From the NCBI RefSeq assembly GCF_008831285.2, contig NC_045139.1, forward strand, positions 6,914,204-6,978,203: 64,000 nucleotides of DNA, read 5' to 3'. How positions within the stretch are numbered: position 1 is the first letter of the stretch; every line of letters begins with the position of its first letter. The notes beneath the pieces are model-generated. The model did not search any database. It was not told the origin of the DNA and was given only the letters and a program-made list of their open reading frames with translations. Origin of the DNA: Nymphaea colorata. Lineage: Eukaryota; Streptophyta; Magnoliopsida; Nymphaeales; Nymphaeaceae. A program made the translations under genes and the position numbers. Of the stretch, positions 12,099-23,066 are shown one piece after another.

Positions 12099-13785
12099 GG
12101 CACACTTTCACCTTCTTTGGCAAATTTTTCAAAATTAGAGGTTCTTGGTGTTGGTCATAACAGATTGACTGGGACTGGGAGCATACCAGACACAATAGGA
12201 ATGTTATCAAACTTGGGTTGGTTGTATTTGCATTTTAACAATCTCACAGGCACGGTGCCCCCATCCATATTTAACATGTCTGCTCTCCAAGTCTTAAATC
12301 TTGCAACCAATCGCCTCATGGGTCGCCTTCGACATGACGCTGGCTCTATGCTTCCTAATCTCCAGCAACTCTTCTTGGCCAACAACAGTTTTGATGGGCC
12401 CTTGCCAGCATCACTTGCTAATGCTACCAAGCTAGAGAACGTTGTCTTATTTTTAAATAAGTTTAGTGCCCAATTCTTAGCGAACCTCCAGAAACTCGGC
12501 CTTTGGGGAAATTCATTAACAAACATGCCTGATACCACCGAACTTTCTATTATTACTGCCTTAACCAAGTGCACAGTGTTATATGGCATTGATTTGTCAT
12601 ATAACTTGCTGAGTGGTATTCTTCCCACGTCTGTTGGCAAATTATCATCCTATTTCAGTATCCTTGCATTGGAGGAAAACCAAATTGGTGGCACAATTCC
12701 TTTAGAAATTACTAACCTAACAGATCTAGCAAGTGGGGTTATTCCATCAGATATCGGAAGGTTGCATAACCTGCAGGGACTATATCTTTTTGGTAATAGG
12801 GTAGAGGGTCTCATTCCACCTCAATTTTACCAAATTGTTAGGCTTGTGCAGGTTGACATGAGTGAAAATATACTGTCCGAACAAATATCAAGCTCAATAT
12901 CCAATCTTCGCAATTTGCAACTATTAGACCTTCATTCTAGGGGTGGAGCCAGGATTTTTTTTAGGGGCGGGCCAAGAAGAGCGATGGGTCGGGCTAAACT
13001 AAAAAAAATTGATTTTTTTAATATAATTTTTTTTCCTGCGCTCACCCTGGCCATGGTCCAGGCGCCTCCCCCCTGCTCATCACGCAGGGCGAGTAAAGCA
13101 CTTTTTTTTAAAAAAAAGTAAACATACATTACAAGACTAGAGTCGTATGTTTCTGTCTATGATGAAGCATAATAACCATTTACACTTCGCAACAAATTAT
13201 GAAGCCAGTGACGTTTTTAAGGAATTGATTCGTGTCTTCTGCATTTGGGCATGTCAACAGACCTAGAGTGTTAAGCACACCTCAGGAAGTGGCGCAAAGC
13301 AAAGAGGAAAAAAAGATAAAGCCTTAGACGGTGGAATTCGAGGTAATGGTGGATGCGTTTATCAATCCCAATCTTGATGTGACCTGCAACAAGCGAATAC
13401 TACCTGTCTTTGTGTCTCTAACGGATCCCACTCAAAGGGAGTATTGGTTTAAAGTTGCGTCCGGGCCTTCTCCGAAACATTAGCTTGACCAACATAACTT
13501 GATCAATATTAGCTCTAACAGATCTCATTCCAAATGTCGTTCATTAAGAGTACCAATGACCCTTAGCATCTCAGACCCAAAAACCTTTCTTTTTCCAAGA
13601 AAAACTTTTTCCCCTAACATGAAGTTTTGGCTTCATACATACCGAGGATTTTAAAACTTCACTTTATGCCGTGGTGAAATCCGGTGTCTGTAGGTTCCAA
13701 GCAATCCAGTAGCATCAAGGAGACACTTGATGTGCTATCGCGCCGTTGTTGCCCTTAGACCTACTATAGATGTACTCACTTCATT

Positions 13786-14445
13786 CTACGTATACATGCT
13801 AGAAAATAGATGTCTTTTTTATACAAGGTGTTCGAAGTTTCCCACATTTTGAAGACCCTTTTTAAAAAAGGCTTCATTTGTCATCTGGTAAGGGCATGTA
13901 CGTATACATGTTAGGAAATAGATGTCTTTTTTTACAAGGTGTTCGAAGTTTCCCACACATTTTGAAGACCACGTTTAAAAAAGGGTTAGTGTACATGCTA
14001 GGTAATAGATGTCTTTTTTATATAAGTTGTTTGAAGTTTCCCACACATTTTAAAAAACTCTTTTTAAAAAAGGGTCCCTTTGTTATCTATTAAGGGCATC
14101 TACGTGTACATGCTAATAAATAAATGTCTTTTTTTTACAAGGTATTCGAAATTTCCCATACATTTTGAAGACTATTTTAAAAAGAGATGCTTTTGTTATC
14201 TAGTAAAAGCATTTACGTGTACATGCTAAGACCTTTCAAAGTTTTCCATACATTTTAAAGACCTTTTAAAAAAAGGTGCTTTTGTTAACTTTTAAGGGTA
14301 TCTATGTGGACATGCTAAAAAATAAATGTTTTTTTTCCACTATGTGTTCGAAGTTTTTTACACATTTTGAAGACCATTTTTAAAAAGATGTTCATTTGTT
14401 ATATGGTAAGGACATGTATGTATACATGTTAGGACGTTTCTCATA
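13786..14445 (+). repeat. Degenerate ~110-bp tandem array 1 inside the hAT insert
   Basis: About seven imperfect copies of a unit containing 'gtacatgctaggaaatag', 'gtgttcgaagtttccca' and 'cattttgaagacc', then a run like tttttaaaaaagg, spaced about 85-120 bp apart. All copies face the same way. It is non-coding. Subterminal or internal arrays of this kind are common in large non-autonomous DNA transposons. Confidence 0.8.
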
Positions 14446-15699
14446 AATTTTAAAGAGCACACAGACCCATAAAAAATACATATTTTTATATTGGTATTTT
14501 TAAGTTAATTTTTATCATCCACGGACCTAAATTTTTAAAGAAATTAAACTCAAGATCTAAAACAAGAGTACTAGTTTGGGTTTTAGCATGATCTAAATGG
14601 TCGTGCATGATCCAGGAACAAGACCTGGTCTTGCATGTGACAACCATTTGACACCTGTCAATCCATATGCGCATGACCTGCCCAACAAGTCAAAACGTTG
14701 GAGAACATGGCAGCAACTTAGTTGTGGGGAGAGCAAGTGGTTAGAGAAAATGTAGCCCATGAGACCCCGATTTTGTGGGAGTCCTTGGAGACGTGAGTGA
14801 TGGGTGGTTATACACCCAGCTATAAGCCTCGCAGGAAGGGGCACCTGTAAAGCAGGGAAGATAGAAAAGAAACGCCTCTCCATTTTCGGAAGAGAGAGGA
14901 AAGAAAAAATTCTATGCCTTGCATTTTGTTTTCCTTGCAATTTGGCGTTTGGAGTTTCTCACGGTTTGGGTTGAGAGACTGATTCAAAGTCTCATACGAA
15001 TTAGTTCATGTTTGGATTTTAGTGACAAACATTTAAATTGCACCTCCAGTTGTTTTATAGTAATGGATTTTCAATTTTTAGCTATCCAAGCAAAGAACAT
15101 GACAACATAGAACTTCTCATATTACATTCTGGTCATTACCCAAGCCCCTCTATATTTTTCTCCTTGTTAAAAATTCATTAAAGAAAAAAGATATTGACAT
15201 ATATCAAGGGCCATTATGGACCAAAAGCAAATCACGTCCAGCACGCATAGTTTGCTTTGATTTCTACACATGTTGAGAATAACTTAATGAGAACCACATC
15301 CGTCAATCATCTTTTATGTTTGCGTGTGTATTAAAAATTAAGGTTGTTATGAAATTAACTTTTATGAGTCAAGGATATGTAGTAAACTATTAGTCATGAA
15401 CACATCAACATGTTGAAATTATGTATTGTGATGCATTTCAAGTGGCATAACTTTGATCATTTGAAACAATTGGTTTGGAGTATGAGAGAGAGCAGGAGAG
15501 AGAGAGAGAGAGACATTGGATTTTTACTTCTATAATAGTAATAATCCAGACTCCTAAGTTTATTAACTCTCTCCTCAATAATTACTAGCTATTTAATTTT
15601 CAAATATTTTGTGTCCAACTGCATTGTTAAATTTATGAATTGTGTTTAACATCCAGATTATGCCCTTGAGAAAGGCAACACCTGTAAAATCCAAGTTGG

Positions 15700-16145
15700 G
15701 CAACATTTGTTATCTGGTAAGGGCATCTACGTGTACATGCTATGAAATAGATGTCTTTTTTCTACAAGGCATTTGAAGTTTGCCACACATTTTGATTTGT
15801 TATTTGGTAATGGCATTCACGTGTACATGCTAGGAAATAACTGTATTTTTTCAACAATGTGTTCGAAGTTTTCCACACATTTTGAAAACCCTTTTTAAAA
15901 AGAGGTTCCTTTGTTATATACTAGGGGCATCTACGTGTATCTGTTATGAAATAAAAGTCTTTTTTATACAAGGTATTCGAAGTTTTCCGTACATTTTGAA
16001 AACCTTTTTAAAAAGGGGTACTTTTATTATCTGCAAGGGCATCTAAGTGTACAAGATACAAAATATATGTTTTTTTATATTCAAGTTTTTCTCATACATT
16101 TTGAAGACCTTTTTAAAAAGGGGTGCTTTTGTTATCTCGTAACAA
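15700..16145 (+). repeat. Degenerate ~110-bp tandem array 2 inside the hAT insert
   Basis: About four further copies of the array-1 unit in the same orientation, each with a 'gtacatgcta'-like core and a 'cattttga' block. The two arrays are separated by about 1.25 kb of unrelated non-coding DNA, as if one array had been split by an insertion or partly replaced. Confidence 0.75.
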
Positions 16146-16687
16146 ATAAATACAAGAATCCTAACAAAAAAACAAAGCCAAAGACACAATTCATTCACCT
16201 AAAGTACGAGTAAGTTGTCCCAACACATAGAAGAACGATAAAAGACGTAGGAATTATGTAAGCGAAGAACTTGCATAACAAGAATGCAGTTCCTAAGTTT
16301 AAGTTCCCTTCCACATTGCTCCTCCCCAACAACCCTTAGTAATCGCATATCTGATTTTCATGCATCCATGGAATATACACTTTTCTATCTTAACGTCAAT
16401 AAATATATATAGAGTTTGAATCAAACCAATCCTGTAATTGCAAACAAGAGCATGTTTGAGTATACTTGTATACAAGTATAAAGTCTAAAATCGACATTTT
16501 TTATCAGAAATTTTGAAAATACCCCAACCTCCCTTCATTTTTCCTTTGGTGTATACTTGTGTGTGCACACCCTATGCACACAAACTCGAACTCAAGAGGA
16601 TGTATAACGTTCCATATATCAAAGCATTAAATACATTACCTTGCGGCCAAAGTTTCCAAATGCTTGGCGATGTGTCATGGTGGGAGG

Positions 16688-16886
16688 CAGTGGCGGAGCC
16701 AGGATTTTTTCTAGGGTCGGGCCAAGACGATTTGTGGGCCGGGCCAGGGTCGGGCCAAGAGGAGCAACAAGGAACGACCGGTCGGGCCAAACTAAAAAAT
16801 TTTGATTTTTTCAATGTAAAAAAAAAAAAAAATTTCCTGGGCTCACCCGGGCCATGGCTCGGGCGCCCCCCCTCCCTCCGCCCCTG
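16688..16886. mobile_element. 199-bp hAT-Tip100-like MITE nested in the larger insert
   Basis: It begins CAGTGGCGGAG and ends CTCCGCCCCTG, 11-bp inverted ends with one mismatch. It is flanked by the perfect 8-bp duplication gtgggagg (16680-16687 and 16887-16894). The interior repeats a 'gggtcgggccaag' motif and ends with a 'gggccatggctcggg' block. It is well preserved, so younger than its host insert, and has no coding capacity. Confidence 0.88.
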
Positions 16887-19800
16887 GTGGGAGGAGGGAC
16901 CTTTCGGACATTGCTGTGTCCTGTGTCTCTCAAGATGGGTATAGTCCCATCTGGGCAGCTTACGCTACTTTGCCGAGGCCGATTGTGCTCATCCACATCA
17001 ACTGAATAAACTCTTTTCTCTTCTTTCATGGCAGTGGGAAGGGATCTTGGTTTCATCTGCAATTAGCAAAATAACTTGTTAGTTGTCTGTATGCACACTA
17101 GTAACCTCCTGTTGTCTCTCCACCAACCACACACACCTACAACTTTTATAAAAGATTAAAAGAAAATGTAAAGCATGATAATGGTCTAAATTAAGGAAAC
17201 TCTATAGAGAATAGTTGACATTTGTTCACAAGCAGCTAGGTGGAAAGAAATAATTCATAACAGTAACATTCTAGCCATAATTCAAGGCAATAAGCAGAGG
17301 GTCAATAGAGTCCAATATGTGTTGTAGAATTTTAGTAGAAGTTCACCCTTACAACAGAGTTGGAGAAAATGTTGAAAGAAAACAGAAAACTTTTGGAAAA
17401 CCAAAGCAAGTGCAAAATGGCTTGCTTATTAAGATACTGCTCTGAGCTATCTTTAAGATTTGCTGGCGGGGCCAACATGCCAATTATTAGACATCTAATT
17501 CATTATTCATGTATGTTGAATTTTTGCCTAATTGAATTACATTGTGTTAATTCTTGTCTAATATACTATGTTAAACATGACATTTTTGTATTATGTAGCT
17601 AGTTACTGGATGTTAGCTGATGTGGTTAAATATTAGTTCTTTTATACTATTGTTTACCTGTATACTTGTCACTTATTTGTTTCTCATATTTCTTTTTGAT
17701 GGGGTCAACATCACTTTACCTTAATACCTTTAACAATTATTTCGATTCACAATCAATTAAAAAGAGATTCAGATTTGAATCTCTTTTTTCAAAACTTTTT
17801 CGTATATATGGGACTACCATACTATGAGTAGCTGCCACTCTGTGCCATCCAACAAAGGGATCTGGCTCATGAGGAAACCAGTCTGCAGAGTGGCCAAACG
17901 GTCTGCGGGTCGGGGCAAGAGGAGCCACAGGTCGGGCCAAGAGGAGCGACAGGTCGGGCCAAACTAAAAAAATTTGATTTTTTCAATATAATTTTTTTTT
18001 CATGCTCTCACCCGGGCCATGGCCCAGGCAGGCCCCCCCTCACTCCGTCCCTGCTTCATTCAAACCATTTGTCCTCAATGGTTCCTCCGACCTTTTGGCA
18101 GCTGAAAAATTTAGGATCGGTCTATTTGCACGACAACTCTTTAACTGGGTCCCTCCATTAGAGATTGGAAATCTAACTGCAGTGTCCAATATGGACTTCT
18201 CTCAAATAAGTTGTCTGGAGATTTGCCTGCATCCTTGATGGAGCTTCAAATGCTTCAATATCTAAATCTCTCTAAAAACTCATTTTCTGGTCATATTCCT
18301 GGAAATCTAGAAGCAATGGTGTGTCTGGAATCACTTGACCTTTCTTATAACCTTTTATCTGGTGAAATTCCATGAAATTCCAAAGGCACTGGGGCAATTG
18401 AGAAGTATCAAGAGCTTGAACTTATCTTTCAATCAATTGGAAGGAGAAATTCCAAGTGATGGGATCTTTGCAAACCTTACTGCCAATTCGTTTGTCGGAA
18501 ACCATGGCCTTTGTGGGGCTTCAAGGTTTGGGGGTGCCAAGGTGTTCCAATAAGAACAAGCTACACAAAAGATCTAATCTAACTAGAGTTATTGTCGGAA
18601 GCACGCTTGAAAGTTGTGCCCTGCTCATTAAATCATTTCGTGGAAAGGCAGCAGCTCATAAGCATGACTCTGTTGAACTATTGCCCGGAACCAAGCACCC
18701 ATTGATCTCTTATAGAGAGCTACTGCATGCAACAAAACAACTTTGACAATTCAAACTTAATCGGGAGTGGAAGTTTCGGCTCTGTTTACAAAGGGATCCT
18801 TTCTGATGGGACAACTATTGCAGTGAAAGTGCTAAACCTGCTGTTCGAGGGGGCATTGAACAGCTTCAGCATAGAATGTGAGGTCGTGAGCAAAGTTGGA
18901 CATCAAAATCTTTTGAGAATTATCTCTTCTTGCACCAATGAAGAGTTCAAAGCTTTGGTTCTTCAGTACATGCCACGAGGGAGTTTAGAGAATTGCTTAT
19001 ATGCGAGTGCAGAGAGCCTGAATCTTCTCCAAAGATTGGATATCATGATTGACGTAGCATGTGCCATAGAATACCTTCACCACGACTTTTTTGAGCCGAT
19101 ACTTCACTGCGACTTGAAGCCAAGCAACGTGCTTTTAGGTGGCGACATGATTGCGTATGTTGCTGATTTTGGTATTGCAAAGATTTTAGTCAGAAGCAAG
19201 TCGTCCACTCTTACAGAAACACTTGGCACAACAGGATACATTGCTCCAGGTACTCTGCTTTCTCCACTGTACGTCTTTTCTTCTCTTCTATGCAAACATT
19301 GGGAACATAGATTGGCTTCATTTTATTCACGGACAACATTATTGGGAAGGAACTTTGCTAGATTATGCCGCAAAAATGCGTATATAACTCTTTGCATCTT
19401 TTGAATTAGGATGGAACATCAACGATTCCTGCTCGATAATTTGTCTCATGATCAATTGCCATGCAATTTGGAAATGAAATCTTCAACATCAGTTAAAACT
19501 GTGCCACTTATGTGTTCCACTGTTAAGACAACTGACTTTGTAATCTTGCTTTCTAATGCACGTGGGATTGACTGGTCAGAATTTGGGTTGAGCGGAAAGG
19601 TATCAACTAAAGCTGATGTTTATAGCTATGGAGTTCTCCTCCTGGAGACGTTCACAAGAAGAAAACCTACAGATGCAATGTTTGCGGGTGATTTTAGCTT
19701 GATACAGTGGGTAGCTGATGCACTTCCTGATGCAGTTGTAGGGGTTGTTGATGGACGCCTTCTGTATGGGTATGGTAGCAGCAGCTACAATGGGCAGCAA

Positions 19801-22133
19801 GAAGCCATAAGATCAAACACCAGGATTGAGCTTCTCGTATCGATCTTGCAAGTTGGTTTGTTATGTTCAAGGGAGTCTCCAACAGAGAGAACCAACATGA
19901 GAGAAGTGGTAGCAGACCTAAAGAAGATTAGAGCAAACTTGAGCGTCTTAGAAACCAGTAACATGGCAAGAAACAGATCTTTCTGAAAATTATCTTGCAG
20001 GGTGTCCTCCGTTTGTGGATAGCTCTGTTTTTCAGTCTGCTCTAGACGGTGGCGCTCATCCTGTTGGCTTTTATCTACTTTGTTTTTTTTTCTCAAATCT
20101 ACTTTCCTGTTTTGCTTTTTCCTGAATCTCCTCGGGGCTTAACGTTGAGGTGATTCTGTCTTCGATCTGCACCAAATCACCATTGAAATTATAGCCTTCA
20201 ATCCCAATTATATGTAAAACTGTGGACTTGTTTATGTGTTTTTATATTCAAATCTGAATTTGGCCCAATGCTGGATTCAGCAATATCATATTAGTTTGAC
20301 ACAGTGAAGGCTGGTAGGCTAGCTATAGATCCTCTCCCTTTGTCTCTCTATCTCTCTCTCAGTTCATGTAGACATGGTATCAACTAGAGTTGCACAATAG
20401 GTCGGTTTCTAATCAAATGTCCAATTTGAAAATAATTGTCTGCTTTTAGTCCACTAAAAGAATTTTCTAGTATAGTTTGGATGGGATCTGCGTAAATTGA
20501 TATATGCAAATACCTACCGTCATTTAGAAAGATATTATGTTCAGCTCGGCATGCGTTGTTATGTTTGAATTTTGAGATGCTTGCCCATATATTAAAACCA
20601 TTTTATTGAGCAAAATCAGATTCAACATGTTAAAAGTAGCAAACTCAATATCCAAGTTGAAGGATGTACCGTAAATTTACTTAAACCCCGAAGAAAACGA
20701 GAAGCTTGGAGGAGAAACGATAGAGCTAGGGTTTTTCGGTTGAAGGGCTTCGGTCGCAATTTCAGATTTCAGATTTGGTGAAGATACTCTGTAATTTTTG
20801 AGTCATCACAGTGTGATTTTGAGCCAAAACTTTCATGGGCTGGTGTGGGCAGTGGCCCACGCCAACCCGTAGCCGTTGGTTTGGAGTTGAATCATGCTAT
20901 GCTAACAAGTTTTAATGCATTAATTTCAAGTCATTTGGAGTTGACGAAAACTTGTGGCCATTAAAAAGAAGAAAGGTTACAGGTGCCATTTTTTTCGTCT
21001 TAATATACACGACATCCGTCACCAAGTACTGCATATAATTGATCACAATCAAACAAGTCAAAAACGCCAAGTACTTGCAAAGCTTAGCCAAACACGGCAC
21101 GACTTGTTAAGGACTTAATTAAGGCGCTCTTTTGAGAATTTCAGCGTTGTGGCAGATTTAATCAAGCGGCAGGCACATCACAATGGGTGTGGAATAGAAA
21201 CTTGGTGAATGTGTTCACATGTTGCTCACACTAGTCTTGCAAAGTTTGTTTAATTTTATGTTATTATATTTGGTTGTTTATATATATAGTGCCCTAAGAA
21301 GAATTAATGATATTGAATTAGTACACCTCTATTCAACTTTATGGCTTTGCTAATAGAAGAAACTAGCAATTGTGGAGCGTGTAAACGACGCACCATAAGG
21401 ACAGAGCCAGAATTTTTTTTTTTTAATTTCATTTTGTACTAAATATATAGTTAACAAATTTTTAATTGGAACACGACCCAAGTTTCGAGGGTTTCTCTCA
21501 TATAACTGGACCTAGGTCCGCCAAGATCCAACATGTAAATTCAAAATTTTAGATTGGGCTCCATACGCCCCCCGAAAGCCCCCACCAATATCGGCCCTGG
21601 TAGATTTATGAAACACTTTTTGATGAACCTATCTATGTAGGCAAATACAGTGCCGATATCAAACAACTTTTGAAGGACTTGGCAGTGTTAGCCGGTGGTG
21701 ATGGGTAAAAGGGGCGCCTGATCAAGCCCTTTCAAATATCAGCCCACTATATCCTCTTGGACTGATGGATTAATTCGGTCTTTATTGATTAATATCTTAA
21801 TAAAACGATAATAAATAAGATTTCACGTAAAAATAATTTGGATCTTGATCAGAATTGGAAACAGATATATACTCGGACCCATGGACCTGACTTGTTGACG
21901 GAAGCCAGTAGTCAGTAATGGAGACCCAATATCTATGCATTGACTGACTTGTCCGGGGTCCACGTAGGTCGCACTTTCCTAACCCTTTTCAAACTAACAA
22001 GTAGGAAAACGGTGGATATTGGGGCCCAATTGCCACCAAGTTCAGTGGTGGACCCGTGATCCAAAGTCACGCGACGGGACCTACGTAGGTGGTTTTTTTT
22101 TTAATATTTTAAAAGTCCGATTTCGTTTTCAGG

Positions 22134-22570
22134 TAGGGCTGCACACGACACGAGTCGAGCGTGAGTTTCGCTCGCTCGAACTCGACATTCGAATTTGATT
22201 CGAGCTCTTTACAGCAAGCTCGAGTTCGACTCGACTACACAAAATCGAGCTCAAAGTTGACTCGTTTAACCCATTTAACTCGTTTAGGTGTTAACTGGTA
22301 TAAGCATTAACTCATTCAACTCGTGTAAGTAACTCTTATGACGCGTTTATCTCGTATAACTTGTGAAACTGGTTTTTGTAATATTATATAGAATATCGGT
22401 TTGGAGTCGAGTGAAGTATAAACGAGTCGAGCTCTCGAAACTCAAACTCGACTAGTTTATCGTTTGTAAGCTTAAACTCGGCTCGTTTATAAACGAGTCG
22501 AGCATGAGCTAAGCTTTTTCAAGCGAGTTCGAGTCCAACCAGAGTTGACTCGGCTCCTTGTGCAGCTCTA
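22134..22570. mobile_element. 437-bp hAT-like MITE, GCTCGA-rich
   Basis: The ends are tagggctgcac and gtgcagctcta, inverted repeats with one mismatch. They are flanked by an 8-bp duplication with one mismatch, ttttcagg (22126-22133) and ttttcaag (22571-22578). The interior is built of alternating CGAGTCGAG and ACTCGAACTCG motifs, so it is strongly self-complementary. Related copies lie near 8880-9202 and at the right edge of the window. Non-coding. Confidence 0.78.
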
Positions 22571-22988
22571 TTTTCAAGTAGTGTTTTCCTTTTTCCTTCA
22601 CCTTTTTAACTTATTTATTTTTATTAAAAAGTTTTTTTTATTTTTTTAATTGTAACAATTAAAAAGTTCACCCAACAATTATATTTCTCTTTGTGAATTT
22701 TGTGTTTAAGCATATATAATGCATACTAAGATTCCGATTTTATATATAAAAAACGAAAAAGGCTTCACAATTTTCAAACCACAACGATGTTTCAATCAGT
22801 CTCCAACTTGATCTAAACGGCAAGAAATTAGAAAATGATACCGGCCGTTAATTTTTAGTGACCGACCAATTGGAGTCCCACGTATGGTCCGCCACTAAAA
22901 ACCTCATTCATGATACCGTGTCCTTTGGTTCAGAAAGATCAAGCGAGAGGACGTGGAATGCACGGGCACGGCCATTCTTCCCAAAGAG

Positions 22989-22997
22989 CATATATAC
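22989..22997 (+). promoter_or_regulatory. TATA-like box of receptor kinase C
   Basis: catatatac lies about 70 bases upstream of the start codon at 23067, a normal distance for a short plant leader. It is predicted by position and composition only. Confidence 0.4.
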
Positions 22998-23066
22998 ATC
23001 TACCGGGAATGAGCTACCGCATTCCATAACGTACCATACAAAACTGAGCTACATTCTCGTTCAGTC

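Larger units (their letters stand above)
12938..18053. mobile_element. 5.1-kb hAT-type (Tip100-like) non-autonomous insert with 8-bp target duplication
   Basis: The host sequence cttcattc stands at both 12930-12937 and 18054-18061, a perfect 8-bp target-site duplication. The insert begins taggggtggag and ends ctccgtccctg, imperfect 11-bp inverted ends close to the CAGGGGCGGAG termini I associate with hAT-Tip100 elements. Paralogue D (near 35028) keeps the uninterrupted sequence, confirming the empty site. No transposase-like reading frame is visible, so it is non-autonomous. The left end (12938 to about 13085) resembles the whole small MITE at 16688-16886, and the right end (about 17905-18053) resembles that MITE's 3' two-thirds. 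The insert could therefore be one large element or a composite of two related copies carrying DNA between them. Two tandem-repeat arrays and one nested MITE lie inside. Confidence 0.8.
10891..19986 (+). pseudogene. LRR receptor-like kinase B, disrupted pseudogene
   Basis: This is a paralogue of A, C, D and E in two host segments, 10891-12937 and 18062-19986, separated by a 5.1-kb DNA-transposon insert. The signal peptide, N-cap and first three or so LRRs are absent: homology begins abruptly inside about LRR4 (NQLEGDIPACLG). The reading frame breaks near 11606-11625, where 'ELS' runs into a stop while homology continues in another frame. Several more small indels follow between 18062 and 18760. 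The kinase from about 18727 is open and carries GSGSFGSV, VKVLN, HCDLKPSN and DFG. The usual donor follows base 19249, and exon 2 is 19580-19986, ending in TGA. LRR expansion (156 bp x3) lies at 11631-12098. Because the promoter-proximal end is missing and the frame is broken repeatedly, I infer it is non-functional as a receptor. Transcription of the kinase part cannot be excluded. Confidence 0.9.
19987..23066. other. Intergenic between receptor kinases B and C
   Basis: No gene is supported. About 21396-21601 looks like another decayed hAT-type copy: it starts 'acagagccagaattttt' and ends near 'cggccctgg'. A well-bounded MITE lies at 22134-22570. The last 210 bases form the probable promoter of C, with a TATA-like box. 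The block gaccaattggagtcccac at 22864-22881 is shared with the upstream region of D (28386-28404), which indicates a duplicated promoter. Confidence 0.6.

Noticed and set aside
13786-16145. Regularly spaced repeats resembling a CRISPR array
   Set aside because: The units are long, degenerate and contiguous, with no unique spacers, in a plant nuclear context inside a transposon. They are tandem repeats.
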